Assembly: GCF_021532275.1 (NCBI RefSeq)
Contig: NZ_JACBOT010000006.1
Coordinates: 124,001 to 188,000, forward strand
Reading direction: 5' to 3'
DNA length: 64,000 nucleotides
DNA from: Brevibacterium sp. UCMA 11754
GTDB taxonomy: Bacteria > Actinomycetota > Actinomycetes > Actinomycetales > Brevibacteriaceae
The notes under the pieces were generated by a model, which saw only the letters and a list, made by a program, of their open reading frames with translations, made no database searches and was not told the DNA's origin. The position numbers and the translations under genes are program-made. Shown one piece after another: positions 52,422 through 62,039 of the stretch (its first letter is position 1; every line of letters starts with the position of its first letter).

Positions 52422-53213
52422 GTGAGCGGTGATCCCAGGCTTCCGCTGCGATATGTTGCGATCGGGGACAGCCTCTCCGAGGGCGTCGGTGACGAACCCT
52501 GGCCCGATGGCAGCCCGCGAGGCTGGACCGATCGCCTGGCCGCACTTCTGACAGCGCACTACGGACAACATCGGCCCATTCACTATGCGAATCTGGCCGT
52601 GCGCGGATACAAGACAGCCCAGATCGTCGACACGCAGATCCAGACGGCCATTGCGCTGCGGCCCAGCTTCGTGACTCTGACCGCCGGAATGAATGACATC
52701 ATGCGGCCCCGTGTCGACTTCGGCGCCCTGAAGAGTGCCCTCGGAGGGATCGTCGAGCCATTGATCTCTGCCGGCGCCGAGGTCTTCGTAGTCCCCATCC
52801 CCAATCTCGCCGGGGTCTCGCCAGCCGGACGACTGATCAACACCCGTCGACTGCGACTCAATGCGATCTACCAGCACCTCGTCGATACCCACGGAGTCCT
52901 GCCGTTGACCGATACCACAAATTCGGTCTTCGAAGATCCCCGGGCTTGGGACGAAGATCGCCTTCACCTGGCCACACTTGGTCACGAGCGGCTCGCCTGT
53001 GCCGCTGCTGCGAGCTTCGGCCTCCCGATCGGGTTCGACTTCCTCGGTGCTCCAGACGGGCCAGCGCCGGTGCGCACAGGCGGCACCGAAGCACAATGGT
53101 GGTGGAAACACGTCAGGCCATGGGTCTATCGGCGGCTGACCGGCAAGTCGTCAGGCGACGGTCGAGTGGCCAAACGCCCTGAGCTGGGGCCGATCGTCAC
53201 AGACGGGTACTAG
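52422..53213 (+). CDS. SGNH/GDSL-type hydrolase
   Basis: The 263-residue protein has the four SGNH blocks: GDSLSEGVGD (Ser in block I), the Gly in NLAVRGYKT, TAGMNDIMRP (Asn) and the Asp-His pair in EDRLHLATLGHE. It should be an intracellular esterase, lipase or acetyl hydrolase; no signal peptide is present. It starts at GTG 52422. The PadR regulator is convergent with a four-base overlap. Confidence 0.88.
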   Translation: MSGDPRLPLRYVAIGDSLSEGVGDEPWPDGSPRGWTDRLAALLTAHYGQHRPIHYANLAVRGYKTAQIVDTQIQTAIALRPSFVTLTAGMNDIMRPRVDFGALKSALGGIVEPLISAGAEVFVVPIPNLAGVSPAGRLINTRRLRLNAIYQHLVDTHGVLPLTDTTNSVFEDPRAWDEDRLHLATLGHERLACAAAASFGLPIGFDFLGAPDGPAPVRTGGTEAQWWWKHVRPWVYRRLTGKSSGDGRVAKRPELGPIVTDGY

Positions 53214-53770
53214 GAGGCTGCTGTCCGATCGGCGAGTGTCGCCAGCACGAACTCGCACCAGCGGATGTTCTCCCGTTCGAAGGTGATCCCCCGTGCCAAG
53301 GTGAGGTACGGGCCGAGGTGGTCGGCCTCGACCAGATAAGCCTGCTCGCTCCGGCCCTCGAGCAGGTGTCTGCGAGTCTGCTCGTAGCTCTTCAGCTTCG
53401 ACTTCGAAGCCTCGAGCTTGTCGTGCACATTGGCCTTGATCGATGCGGCGTCTCCGAGTTCCATCGACTCGACCTGTACGAGCAGTTCGTCGCGGATGGC
53501 GGTCGGTTTGGGGGTGCGGATCGTGAAGTCGTGCAAAGCGGCACGGCCGGAGTCGGTGAGGGAGAACAGTCGTTTGTTCGGTCGTTTCTGCTGGTGGACT
53601 GCCCGGGCTTCGATGAGGCCGGCCGCCTCCATTTTGTCGAGCTCGCGGTAGAGCTGCTGCGGCGAGGCGGCCCAGAAGTTCGAGACGGTCACGTCGAATG
53701 CCTTCGCCATGTCGTATCCGGAGGCCTCGCCATTCGAGATCGCGGCCAAGATCGCATCCTGAAGTGCCAT
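53210..53770 (-). CDS. PadR-family transcriptional regulator
   Basis: I take ATG 53770 (186 residues; MALQDAIL is the usual PadR start). The winged helix (about 1-85; SGYDMAKAFD, FWAASPQQLYRELDKMEAAGLI, RLFSLTDSGRAAL) is followed by a Vir_C-like helical dimerisation tail (about 95-180). It is probably a ligand-sensing repressor. The terpene-cyclase-fold gene begins divergently 94 bases away and may be its target. Confidence 0.87.
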   Translation of the reverse strand: MALQDAILAAISNGEASGYDMAKAFDVTVSNFWAASPQQLYRELDKMEAAGLIEARAVHQQKRPNKRLFSLTDSGRAALHDFTIRTPKPTAIRDELLVQVESMELGDAASIKANVHDKLEASKSKLKSYEQTRRHLLEGRSEQAYLVEADHLGPYLTLARGITFERENIRWCEFVLATLADRTAAS

Positions 53771-53863
53771 AGCCGACACCATAGCCCGGCATCTCGACCG
53801 ATCACAAAGTTGATTATTCCGGACGTAGACTCAGGTCACGCACTTGCCCACCGTAGGGAATCA

Positions 53864-54823
53864 ATGATGATGGACACACGGCTCAGCAACTGGCTCCTGG
53901 ACTCCGACCCGGCCCTGCGCTGGCAGGTCGAACGCGACCTGTTGGGCCTCGACGAAGACGTCTGGAGGGAAACGCGGGCGAAGGTGCCGACCGAAGGGTT
54001 TGGCCGTGAGCTTCTCAGCCATCAGGACGCTGACGGGCAGTGGGCCGGGGGTGCGTACTTCCCGTCGGATTTCGGGGGCGAAGGGCCTCAGCCGTGGACG
54101 GCCACGACTTGGGCGCTCAATCAGCTTCGAGACTGGGGAGCTCCCGCCTCGGCGCTGGAGGGAACAGCCGAGAAGCTGGCTCCGGTGAAATGGGAATACG
54201 ACGACCTGCCGTATTGGGGCGGGGAAGTCGACGTGTGCATCAATGCGATGACGCTGTCGAACGGTCTGTGGCTCGGTGCAGACGTCGACGCGATCGTCGA
54301 CTGGTTCCTCGACCACCAACTCGACGACGGGGGCTGGAACTGCGAATGGGTGGAAGGGTCGAGGGTGGCCTCTTACCATTCCACGCTCAATGCCCTGATC
54401 GGACTCCTCGACTACCAGGTGCGAACCGGCGATATTGAGAGGGTGGCGGCCGCAAGGGCCCGAGGAGAGGAATACCTGCTGCATCGTGAGCTCTTCCGCA
54501 GGCTCTCGACGGGGGAACCCTTCTGCGATCGCGTATTCAGCCTCGTCCATCCGAGGCGAGCCTATTACAACGTCCTCGCTGCGGCCGACTACTTCCGGGA
54601 GGCCGACTGCTTCCGGGCGGCGGCAGACGGCACCGGTCCCGATCCGCGCATGGCGGAGGCGATCGAGGTCATCAGATCGCAGCGTCAAAACGACGGGACC
54701 TGGTTGCAGGGGCACCGGCTCGACGGCGACGTCTGGTTCCACATCGACGTGCCGACAGGCGAACCGTCGAAGTGGGTGACCCTCCAGGCGACCAGAGTTC
54801 TGGAATGGTGGGATTCGGCCTAG
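53864..54823 (+). CDS. prenyltransferase/squalene-cyclase-fold (alpha/alpha toroid) protein
   Basis: I start at ATG 53864 (three ATG codons in a row); 319 residues. Repeated Q-x-D-G-x-W-type units (LLSHQDADGQWAGG; FLDHQLDDGGWNCEW; RSQRQNDGTWLQG) and alternating helices mark the terpenoid-cyclase toroid. No DxDD or DCTAE-type cyclase motif is seen, so it is probably not a true cyclase. Many actinobacteria have such a protein annotated only as a squalene-cyclase-like protein. The divergent PadR gene may regulate it. Confidence 0.75.
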   Translation: MMMDTRLSNWLLDSDPALRWQVERDLLGLDEDVWRETRAKVPTEGFGRELLSHQDADGQWAGGAYFPSDFGGEGPQPWTATTWALNQLRDWGAPASALEGTAEKLAPVKWEYDDLPYWGGEVDVCINAMTLSNGLWLGADVDAIVDWFLDHQLDDGGWNCEWVEGSRVASYHSTLNALIGLLDYQVRTGDIERVAAARARGEEYLLHRELFRRLSTGEPFCDRVFSLVHPRRAYYNVLAAADYFREADCFRAAADGTGPDPRMAEAIEVIRSQRQNDGTWLQGHRLDGDVWFHIDVPTGEPSKWVTLQATRVLEWWDSA

Positions 54824-55389
54824 AAGTCGACTTCGCTCGGGTCGAGGCCGGGAAACTTGACCTCGTACTTGACCATATCGTTCTTGTGGTCGACGAGTTT
54901 GACCGAGCCGAAGTAGGTCTTCTTCTTCGTTTGAACCTCGCAGCTAGTCAGGCCCCACCAGTCCATGACCTTCATATCGTCTCTGCACTCGACCGCCTTG
55001 ACCTTCATCTTGAACTTGTTCTTGAACAGGTCGTCGATGTCGGCTTCAAGTGATGCCTTCGGAACCGTTCCGTCGCCTTCTTTGTTGACCTTGATCCCGT
55101 CGTCACTGGCCCAGGAGGTGGCTTTCGGGGAATCCTTGTAGGGATCCTCATACTTGGTCTTGCTGGGCTCCGGCTTCGCGGCCTCCGAGTTTCCGGCCTC
55201 CGTGGGCTCTTCCGTCTCAGCAGCCTCGCCCTGCATGGCACCCGGGGCCTTGGTCTCTTCACCCTGCGCGGCCTCGTCAGTCTTCTTCTCATCACCTCCG
55301 CCGCAGCCGCTCAGCGTCAGGGCCAATGCGACACCAGCCGCGGCGATGATTGCTCCTGGTCGCGAGGGTGACTTCTGCATCGGTTTCAT
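54820..55389 (-). CDS. lipoprotein with DUF4333-like domain
   Basis: I choose ATG 55389 because AGGAGC precedes it; 189 residues. A lipoprotein signal ends LTLSGC, so the protein is anchored outside the membrane. An acidic, Glu/Thr/Ala-rich linker (about 35-90) precedes a domain with VECRDDMKVMDWWGLTSCEV and TYFGSVKLVDH, with two Cys placed as in DUF4333. Function unknown. It is convergent with the toroid gene, overlapping it by four bases. Confidence 0.78.
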   Translation of the reverse strand: MKPMQKSPSRPGAIIAAAGVALALTLSGCGGGDEKKTDEAAQGEETKAPGAMQGEAAETEEPTEAGNSEAAKPEPSKTKYEDPYKDSPKATSWASDDGIKVNKEGDGTVPKASLEADIDDLFKNKFKMKVKAVECRDDMKVMDWWGLTSCEVQTKKKTYFGSVKLVDHKNDMVKYEVKFPGLDPSEVDF

Positions 55390-55588
55390 CTTGTTGCTCC
55401 TCATCGGAATTCATCTGTGCCAGGAATGACTCATCTGACACCACGGGCGTTGTTCGTTCATTGACGATTCTGCCATCACTGCACCGACAGCGAAGGATTT
55501 CGCTGTTCAGTTCCGGAGACACATGTGTCCATCCAGGCACATGACGCCTGATCCCCGCCACCGTCGCAGTCTCGACTACGATGACCGG

Positions 55589-56386
55589 ATGATCCCCACC
55601 ACGACAGCAGCCGACAGCACTGGCCTTCCGCTCCTCGGGCAGGGCACCTGGCACATCGGCGACGATCCAGCGCAGCGAACCACCGAGATCGCGGCGCTGC
55701 GCGAAGGTATCGAGCTGGGCATGAGCCTCGTCGACACCGCGGAGATGTACGGTTCCGGACGATCCGAGAACCTCGTCGGAGAGGCGATCGCACCTGTGCG
55801 TGATGAGGTGTTCCTCGTCGACAAGGTGCTGCCGACGAATGCCTCGGAATCCGGTGCAGTCGAGGCCTGTGAGCGGTCCCTGTCTGTCCTCGGCACCGAC
55901 CACATCGACCTCTACCTGCTCCACTGGCCAGGCTCATACCCGGTGGAGGAGACGATCGCCGCCTTCGAGGGACTCCGCGAACGGGGTCTCATCGGAGCCT
56001 GGGGTGTGAGCAACTTCGACCCGGCCGAGATCGCGGACCTGCCCGCGGTGCCGCTGATCAATCAGGTCCTGCTCAACCCGTCCCGCCGGGGTCCGGAGTT
56101 CGACCTTCTGCCCGCCCACCGCGACAGCCGACCGCACATCACGACGATGGCGTATTCGCCCGTGGAACAGGGGCAGCTGCTTAAAGATCCCACCCCCGCC
56201 GAGGTGGCCCGCCGCCACGACGCGAGCACCGCCCAGATCCTCTTGGCCTGGGCGATCCGGTCCGGTGATGTCATCGCGATCCCCAAGGCCTCGAGGCCAG
56301 ATCATGTGCGGGCCAACGCTGCGGCGGTCGACATCGATCGTGCATTCCCCGCCCCGACATCGCCGCTGCCACTGGAAGTGATCTGA
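55589..56386 (+). CDS. aldo/keto reductase
   Basis: I use ATG 55589 (265 residues), although two upstream starts are possible. The family is clear: LGQGTWHIGDD, the catalytic Asp/Tyr in DTAEMYGSGRSE, Lys in LVDKVLP, DHIDLYLLHWPG with the catalytic His, GVSNFDPAEI and IPKASRPDHV for NADPH. It reduces aldehydes or ketones. It ends exactly one base before the chelatase gene, so the two are probably co-transcribed. Confidence 0.9.
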   Translation: MIPTTTAADSTGLPLLGQGTWHIGDDPAQRTTEIAALREGIELGMSLVDTAEMYGSGRSENLVGEAIAPVRDEVFLVDKVLPTNASESGAVEACERSLSVLGTDHIDLYLLHWPGSYPVEETIAAFEGLRERGLIGAWGVSNFDPAEIADLPAVPLINQVLLNPSRRGPEFDLLPAHRDSRPHITTMAYSPVEQGQLLKDPTPAEVARRHDASTAQILLAWAIRSGDVIAIPKASRPDHVRANAAAVDIDRAFPAPTSPLPLEVI

Positions 56387-57157
56387 ATGACCCTGCCATC
56401 GATCGGTCTCATCTCCCACGGCACCTCGTCGGCAGAGGGGCGCAAGGTCATCGAATCGCTCGCCTCCGCCGTCACTGAGGACCTGCACCGCCGAGGCCTG
56501 GCCGCCGAGGTGATGCTCGGCCACGTCGATGTCCAGCACCCTGATGTCGCCGAGGTGCTTTCGGCCCTGCCGCCTGATTCCCCAGTGATCCTCGTGCCGC
56601 TGCTGCTCTCCCCGGGTTATCACGTTCATGTCGACCTCGCTGACGCCGTCCGTGCTGCGGGAGGCGCCGATGGGCGAACGGAGCCAGACGCTGACCAGCC
56701 TGAAGCGAGCGTGCGAGCCGGGAGTCGTGACATCCGACTGACGCCGACGCTGGGGCCGGACCCTCGGCTTGCCCGGATCCTGGCCGAGCGTCTGCCGAAC
56801 CTCGAAGACGAAGATCAGGTGGTGCTCGCGGCCGCAGGATCAAGTGACGACAGGGCCAACGATGCCTGCCTGGAGATGGCTGAATCTCTGGCTCATGAGC
56901 TCTCGAGGCCCGTCGTTGCAGGGTTTCATGCCGGCAGGGGAGAGCGCTTGGGCGATATTGTTGAGCAGAAATGTGGGTCCGGTGCACGCATAGTGCTCTC
57001 GAGCTATCTTCTGGCGCCGGGATTCTTCCAGGATCTCACTTCGACGCTCATTTCTGATTCCCGCGAGACCCTCGCACCACCGCTGCTCCATGACGGCGCG
57101 AGAACCCCGCCATTGCTGGTCGATGTCGTTCGGGACCGGATAATCTCAGCACTCTGA
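56387..57157 (+). CDS. sirohydrochlorin ferrochelatase (CbiX/SirB-like)
   Basis: The 256-residue protein has two chelatase half-domains. The first begins IGLISHGTSSAEGR with the metal-binding His, followed by LVPLLLSPGYHVHVDL with the second His. The second half repeats VVLAAAGSSD and VLSSYLLAPGFFQDL. It inserts iron into sirohydrochlorin to give sirohaem for the sulphite reductase encoded next. The operon-like position supports this metal choice over cobalt. The precorrin-2 dehydrogenase needed between CobA and this enzyme is not seen in the window. Confidence 0.85.
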   Translation: MTLPSIGLISHGTSSAEGRKVIESLASAVTEDLHRRGLAAEVMLGHVDVQHPDVAEVLSALPPDSPVILVPLLLSPGYHVHVDLADAVRAAGGADGRTEPDADQPEASVRAGSRDIRLTPTLGPDPRLARILAERLPNLEDEDQVVLAAAGSSDDRANDACLEMAESLAHELSRPVVAGFHAGRGERLGDIVEQKCGSGARIVLSSYLLAPGFFQDLTSTLISDSRETLAPPLLHDGARTPPLLVDVVRDRIISAL

Positions 57158-57206
57158 ACCGGGGTCAATTTCCACGACCAGGATCGTCATCGGTCGACTT
57201 ATGTCG

Positions 57207-57229
57207 TCATGTGTCACGAAAAGACATGA
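57207..57229. promoter_or_regulatory. inverted repeat in the sulphite-reductase promoter region
   Basis: TCATGT (57207-57212) pairs with ACATGA (57224-57229) across 11 bases, about 80-105 bases before the start. It may be an operator for a sulphur regulator. It does not match the TAGAC-N6-GTCTA type motif known for McbR, so the binder is unknown. Confidence 0.25.
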
Positions 57230-57311
57230 TTGGGGACCCTAATTTGTTGAGCAATCTATATCTCTTGTAGCGTGACTCATCAAAGGTTCACAGCAGCGTT
57301 TGGAGACGATC

Positions 57312-59036
57312 GTGTCCGCACATGTAGAAGAAATCAAGCAGACTCCGAGGTCTGGGGCTTCCACACGGCCGGCCCGACCGAAGAAGTCAAACGGTCAGTG
57401 GAAGATCGACGGTCAGGAACCGTTGAACAAAAATGAAGTCGACAAGGCGGCGGATAACGGGCTCAACGTCCGCACCAGGATCGAAGAGGTGTATTCGAAG
57501 GGCGGCTTCGCCTCGATCACCGACGATGATCTGCATGCTCGTTTCCGCTGGTGGGGACTGTATACGCAGCGGAAGCCCGGCATCGATGGCGGTCGCACGG
57601 CCAAGCTCGAGCCGCATGAGCTCGAGGATGAGTACTTCATGCTCCGGATCCGCATCGATGGTGGCAAGCTCACCACCGAGCAGCTGCACACCATCGCGGG
57701 CATCTCGAACGACTTCGGTCGCGGCAGTGCCGACCTCACCGACCGACAGAACATTCAGCTCCACTGGATCGAAATCGAGAATGTGCCCGAGATCTGGGAG
57801 CGCCTCGAATCCGTGGGCCTGCAGACGACCGAGGCCTGCGGCGACGTCCCACGTGTCATCCTCGGTTCTCCCGTGGCGGGCATCGCCGCCGATGAGCTCA
57901 TCGACCCGACACCGGCGATCGAAGAGATCTCGCGCCGCTACATCGGCGACCCGAGCCTGTCGAACCTGCCCCGCAAGTACAAGACGGCGATCACCGGCCA
58001 TCCCAGCCAGGACGTCGTCCATGAGATCAACGACTGCTCGTTCGTCGTCGTCGAACATCCCGAGAAGGGCATCGGCTACGACCTGTGGGTCGGCGGAGCC
58101 CTGTCGGTGGTTCCCCGATTCGCCGAGCGACTCGGCGTGTGGGTCGCGCCCGACCAGGTCGTCGAGACCTGGCTCGGCGTGACCGAGATCTTCCGCGACT
58201 ACGGTTTTCGCCGTCTGCGCAACAAGGCACGTCTGAAGTTCCTCCTCGCCGAATGGGGCCCGGAGAAGTTCCGTGAGGTCCTCGAGACCGAGTACCTCGG
58301 GTACAAGCTCGCCGACGGTCCCGCCCCGGAGAAGCCTATGACAGCGGGCGATCACGTGGGCGTGCACAAGCAGGCCGACGGAAAGTATTACATCGGAGTC
58401 AGCCTCATCGCAGGTCGCGCCTCGGGCACTCTGCTGAATCAGATCGCCGATCTGGCTGAGAAGTTCGGATCCACGCGACTGCGCACGACTCCGCATCAGA
58501 AGGTCCTGCTCCTCGATATTGACGAAGCAGACATCGACGAGGTCGTCGCAGGCCTCGATGCCCTCGGCCTCTCCAGCCGTAAGGACCTTTTCCGCCGTTC
58601 GACCATGGCCTGCACCGGCATCGAATACTGCAAGCTCGCGATCGTCGAGACTAAGCAGACAGCAGCGGATGCGGTGACGGCGCTCGAAGAGCGCCTCGCG
58701 GGTATCGACCTGCCCCACCCGATCAGTCTTCACCTCAACGGTTGCCCGAATTCGTGCGCACGCATTCAGACCGCCGACATCGGGCTCAAGGGCCAGATCG
58801 TGACGACCGACGAGGGTGAGCAGGTTCCCGGGTTCCAGGTCCACGTCGGCGGGGGGTTGGCCTCGAAAGACCGCGACGAAGCCGGCCTCGGCCGCACGGT
58901 CCGCGGCCTCAAGGTCACGGTCGACAACCTCAGCGACTACGTCGAGAAGCTCGTCCGCCGCTTCCTCGACGGACGCGATGAGACCGAGACGTTCTCCGAA
59001 TGGGCCCACAGGGTCGAAGACGAGGAGTTGGTATGA
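57312..59036 (+). CDS. sir: assimilatory sulphite reductase (ferredoxin), sirohaem-[4Fe-4S]
   Basis: I take GTG 57312, six bases after GGAG; 574 residues. Two ferredoxin-like/sirohaem halves are present. The four cluster Cys are C434 and C440 (CTGIEYC) and C478 and C482 (NGCPNSC), binding the [4Fe-4S] that bridges to sirohaem. Arg/Lys residues for sulphite (DLTDRQNIQLHW, PRKYKTAITG) are in place. It is close to mycobacterial NirA/SirA, including RFRWWGLYTQR, where a Tyr-Cys cross-link is known. It reduces sulphite to sulphide with electrons from ferredoxin. It heads the sulphate-reduction operon. Confidence 0.92.
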   Translation: MSAHVEEIKQTPRSGASTRPARPKKSNGQWKIDGQEPLNKNEVDKAADNGLNVRTRIEEVYSKGGFASITDDDLHARFRWWGLYTQRKPGIDGGRTAKLEPHELEDEYFMLRIRIDGGKLTTEQLHTIAGISNDFGRGSADLTDRQNIQLHWIEIENVPEIWERLESVGLQTTEACGDVPRVILGSPVAGIAADELIDPTPAIEEISRRYIGDPSLSNLPRKYKTAITGHPSQDVVHEINDCSFVVVEHPEKGIGYDLWVGGALSVVPRFAERLGVWVAPDQVVETWLGVTEIFRDYGFRRLRNKARLKFLLAEWGPEKFREVLETEYLGYKLADGPAPEKPMTAGDHVGVHKQADGKYYIGVSLIAGRASGTLLNQIADLAEKFGSTRLRTTPHQKVLLLDIDEADIDEVVAGLDALGLSSRKDLFRRSTMACTGIEYCKLAIVETKQTAADAVTALEERLAGIDLPHPISLHLNGCPNSCARIQTADIGLKGQIVTTDEGEQVPGFQVHVGGGLASKDRDEAGLGRTVRGLKVTVDNLSDYVEKLVRRFLDGRDETETFSEWAHRVEDEELV

Positions 59037-59806
59037 GCACCACGGAAACCCGAACCACAGCAGCGCTGCCCACGCCCACCCGCCACCGCCGCGGCATCGA
59101 GGAGCTCAAGTCCCTCGCCGAGGCGGGGGCCAAGGAGCTGGCAGGCGATCCCGACAACGGCGTGGCCGAGGCCAACCCGGCCGACGTCATCCGCTGGGTC
59201 TCACGCAACTTCGACACCTCCACCTGCGCGGTGGCCTGCTCGATGGCCGATGCGGCCCTGCCGCACTATGTCGCCCAGTACCTGCCCGGCGTCGACGTGC
59301 TCTTCCTCGACACCGGCTACCACTTCGCGGAGACCTATTCGACCCGCGACGAGGTGGCCAGGAAAGTCGACGTCAACATCGTCGACGTCCTCCCGGAGCA
59401 GACCGTGGCACAGCAGGATGCCCAATTCGGTGCCGAGCTGTTCAACCGCGACCCCGGCCTCTGCTGCGCCCGGCGCAAGGTCGCACCTCTGAAGAAGTCT
59501 TTGGCCGGCTACGAACTCTGGTTCACCGGAGTCCGCCGGGACGAAGCACCGACCCGCGCGAATACGCCGCTGGTGACCTTCGATGAGAAGAACGGGCTGG
59601 TCAAGATCAACCCCCTGGCCGCCTGGTCCTTCGACGATCTTCTCGACTACGCCGGTGCCTTCGACGTGCCGGTCAATCCACTGCTGTCGCAGGGATATCC
59701 ATCCATCGGATGCCAGCCCTGCACCAACCCCGTGGCCGAAGGGGAGGACCCCCGTGCCGGCCGTTGGGCTGGAACCTCGAAAACAGAATGCGGGCTGCAC
59801 GTATGA
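59033..59806 (+). CDS. cysH: APS reductase (assimilatory, [4Fe-4S] type)
   Basis: I start at ATG 59033, which overlaps the sulphite-reductase stop; 257 residues. Nucleotide-binding sequence DVLFLDTGYHFAET, the cluster pair C144-C145 (CCARRKVAPL) and C227/C230 (GCQPC) show the iron-sulphur APS-reductase type rather than the cluster-free PAPS type. The catalytic Cys is in the C-terminal ECGLH. It reduces adenylyl sulphate to sulphite with thioredoxin or a similar donor. Its stop overlaps the CysD ATG. Confidence 0.92.
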   Translation: MSTTETRTTAALPTPTRHRRGIEELKSLAEAGAKELAGDPDNGVAEANPADVIRWVSRNFDTSTCAVACSMADAALPHYVAQYLPGVDVLFLDTGYHFAETYSTRDEVARKVDVNIVDVLPEQTVAQQDAQFGAELFNRDPGLCCARRKVAPLKKSLAGYELWFTGVRRDEAPTRANTPLVTFDEKNGLVKINPLAAWSFDDLLDYAGAFDVPVNPLLSQGYPSIGCQPCTNPVAEGEDPRAGRWAGTSKTECGLHV

Positions 59807-60711
59807 GCATCGATCACACACCACTGTCCACCCTCGACGTCCTCGAATCCGAAGCGATCCACATCATCCGCGAGGTCGCCGCCGAATTCGAGAAGCCCGT
59901 GCTGCTGTTCTCCGGCGGCAAGGACTCCGTCACCGTCCTCCACCTCGCGGCCAAGGCCTTCTGGCCCGCGAAGATCCCGTTCGGACTTCTCCACGTCGAC
60001 ACCGGCCATAACTTCCCGGAGATCCTGAAGTTCCGCGATGAGACCGCCGCGCGCTACGGCATCGACCTGAGCGTGGCGAAGGTCCAGGACTACATCGACG
60101 ACGGCCGCCTGCGCGAGCGCGCCGATGGAACCCGCAACACCCTGCAGACCCAGCCGCTCATCGACGCGATCGCCGAGGGCGGATACGACGCCGTCTTCGG
60201 CGGTGCCCGCCGTGACGAGGACAAGGCCCGCGCCAAGGAGCGCATCTTCTCCCTGCGCGATGAATTCGGCCAGTGGGATCCGAGCAATCAGCGCCCCGAG
60301 CTGTGGAACCTCTACAACGGCCGCCACGTCAATGGTGAGCACGTGCGCGTGTTCCCCATCTCGAACTTCACCGAACTCGATGTGTGGAGCTACATCGCCC
60401 GGGAGAACATCGCCCTGCCCCACCTCTACTACGCCCACGAGCGCGAGGTCTTCCAGCGCGACGGCATGTGGTGGTCAACGGGTGAGTTCTCGGCCCCGCG
60501 GCCCGACGAGTCCGTCATCCGCAAGTCGGTGCGCTATCGCACCGTCGGCGACATGAGCTGCACGGGCGCCGTGGAATCCGACGCCGACGACATCTCCTCG
60601 GTCCTCGCCGAGGTGGCTGTGACCACTGTGACAGAACGCGGAGCGACCCGCGCCGACGACCGGATCTCGGCCGCGGCGATGGAAGACCGCAAGAAGGACG
60701 GATACTTCTGA
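59803..60711 (+). CDS. cysD: sulphate adenylyltransferase small subunit
   Basis: I start at ATG 59803, overlapping the CysH stop; 302 residues. The PP-loop LLFSGGKDSVTVLHLA (about residues 34-49) and GHNFPEILKFRDE, GGARRDEDKARAKERIFS are typical CysD sequence. With CysN it makes adenylyl sulphate from ATP and sulphate. The C-terminal TVGDMSCTGAVES is conserved. The stop overlaps the CysN ATG by one base. Confidence 0.95.
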   Translation: MSIDHTPLSTLDVLESEAIHIIREVAAEFEKPVLLFSGGKDSVTVLHLAAKAFWPAKIPFGLLHVDTGHNFPEILKFRDETAARYGIDLSVAKVQDYIDDGRLRERADGTRNTLQTQPLIDAIAEGGYDAVFGGARRDEDKARAKERIFSLRDEFGQWDPSNQRPELWNLYNGRHVNGEHVRVFPISNFTELDVWSYIARENIALPHLYYAHEREVFQRDGMWWSTGEFSAPRPDESVIRKSVRYRTVGDMSCTGAVESDADDISSVLAEVAVTTVTERGATRADDRISAAAMEDRKKDGYF

Positions 60712-62039
60712 TGACCACGACACCAGACACCACCGCTGCCACGCAGACGAAGACGCTGCTGCGCTTCGCCACGGCCGGCTCCGTCGACGACGGCAAATCG
60801 ACGCTCGTGGGTCGACTCCTCCACGATGCGAAGGCAATCCTCGCCGACCAGCTCGAGGCCGTGACACGCACCAGTGAGGAACGCGGCTTCGTCGGCGGCG
60901 AATTCGACTTCGCCCTGCTCACCGACGGACTGCGGGCCGAACGGGAACAGGGCATCACGATCGACGTCGCCTACCGCTACTTCGCCACCGACAAACGGTC
61001 GTTCATCCTCGCCGACTGCCCCGGACACGTCCAGTACACCCGGAACATGGTCACCGGAGCGACGACCGCCGATGCCGTCGTCGTCCTCATCGACGCACGC
61101 ACCGGTGCGACAGAGCAGACTCGTCGCCACCTCACCGTCGTCCACCGTCTGGGCATCGGGCACGTCATCCTCGCAATCAACAAGATCGACCTCCTCGACT
61201 ACGATCAGGTGGCATATGCGAAGGTGAAGGCCGAGATCGAAGCGCTGACGGCTGAGATCGGACTCGACTCGGCTCATCTGATCCCGGTCTCTGCACTGGC
61301 AGGTGACAATGTGGCCGAGGCTTCGGCGAACACGCCCTGGTACCAGGGTCCCGCGCTGCTGGAGCTGCTCGAGAACCTGCCCAGCAAGGAAGAGGACACG
61401 GCCGACCTCGAGCCCTTCCGCCTCGACGTGCAGTCCGTGCTGCGCCCGCAGGGCGGCCTGGCACCGGGACTCGACCCCGATGACTTCCGCGACTACCGGG
61501 CGGTGACCGGCCAGGTCACGTCAGGACGGATCCGCCTCGGCGATGAGATCGAGGTTCATCCGGCCGGTCTGCGAACCACTGTGGTCGGCATCGACACGGC
61601 AGATGGTCCGCTGGAGACCGCGGGCGCCCCGCTGTCAGTGGCGCTGCGTCTGGCCGATGACATCGACACCGCGCGCGGCAGCGTCCTCGCCGCTGCCGGA
61701 AGCCTGCCCGAACCTCGGAAGGCTCTGCGGGCCGAGGTCTTCCCCTTCACCTCCGAAGGGCTGCGCTCCGGCGACCGGGTGCTCGTCAAGGCTGGCACCT
61801 CGACAGTCAAGGCGATCATGACGATCGAATCGAAGCACAACCTGCTGACCGCAGGATCCGAACCCGCCGAGGTGCTCGCCGGCAACGACATCGGCACAGC
61901 CCAGGTGAAGCTGGCCACCGCTCTGCCGATCGCGGACTTCCGCGAGCACGGACGCGCGGGCGGCTTCCTCATCATCGATCCGCAGACCGGGTCCACCGTG
62001 GCCGCAGGAATCCACACTCCCGAGGACGAAGTGTCATGA
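60711..62039 (+). CDS. cysN: sulphate adenylyltransferase large subunit (GTPase)
   Basis: The 442-residue protein has the GTP-binding P-loop GSVDDGKST (23-31), the switch region REQGITIDVAYRYF, DCPGH, NKID and SAL motifs, and then two elongation-factor-like beta barrels. It lacks an APS-kinase extension (no CysC fusion), which fits use of APS, not PAPS, by the iron-sulphur CysH. It drives the CysD reaction by GTP hydrolysis. Its stop overlaps the next ATG. Confidence 0.95.
   Translation: MTTTPDTTAATQTKTLLRFATAGSVDDGKSTLVGRLLHDAKAILADQLEAVTRTSEERGFVGGEFDFALLTDGLRAEREQGITIDVAYRYFATDKRSFILADCPGHVQYTRNMVTGATTADAVVVLIDARTGATEQTRRHLTVVHRLGIGHVILAINKIDLLDYDQVAYAKVKAEIEALTAEIGLDSAHLIPVSALAGDNVAEASANTPWYQGPALLELLENLPSKEEDTADLEPFRLDVQSVLRPQGGLAPGLDPDDFRDYRAVTGQVTSGRIRLGDEIEVHPAGLRTTVVGIDTADGPLETAGAPLSVALRLADDIDTARGSVLAAAGSLPEPRKALRAEVFPFTSEGLRSGDRVLVKAGTSTVKAIMTIESKHNLLTAGSEPAEVLAGNDIGTAQVKLATALPIADFREHGRAGGFLIIDPQTGSTVAAGIHTPEDEVS

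Noticed and set aside
52305..53111. A 268-codon frame antisense to the SGNH hydrolase
   Set aside because: Overlaps a gene with all four SGNH blocks; its own translation lacks motifs.
57158..57311. Riboswitch upstream of the sulphite-reductase operon
   Set aside because: The leader lacks the conserved core of SAM or cobalamin riboswitches; only a short inverted repeat is visible.
57387..59009. A 540-codon open frame antisense to the sulphite reductase
   Set aside because: High-GC coding DNA often leaves the antisense frame open; the translation has no family motifs and the sense gene is certain.
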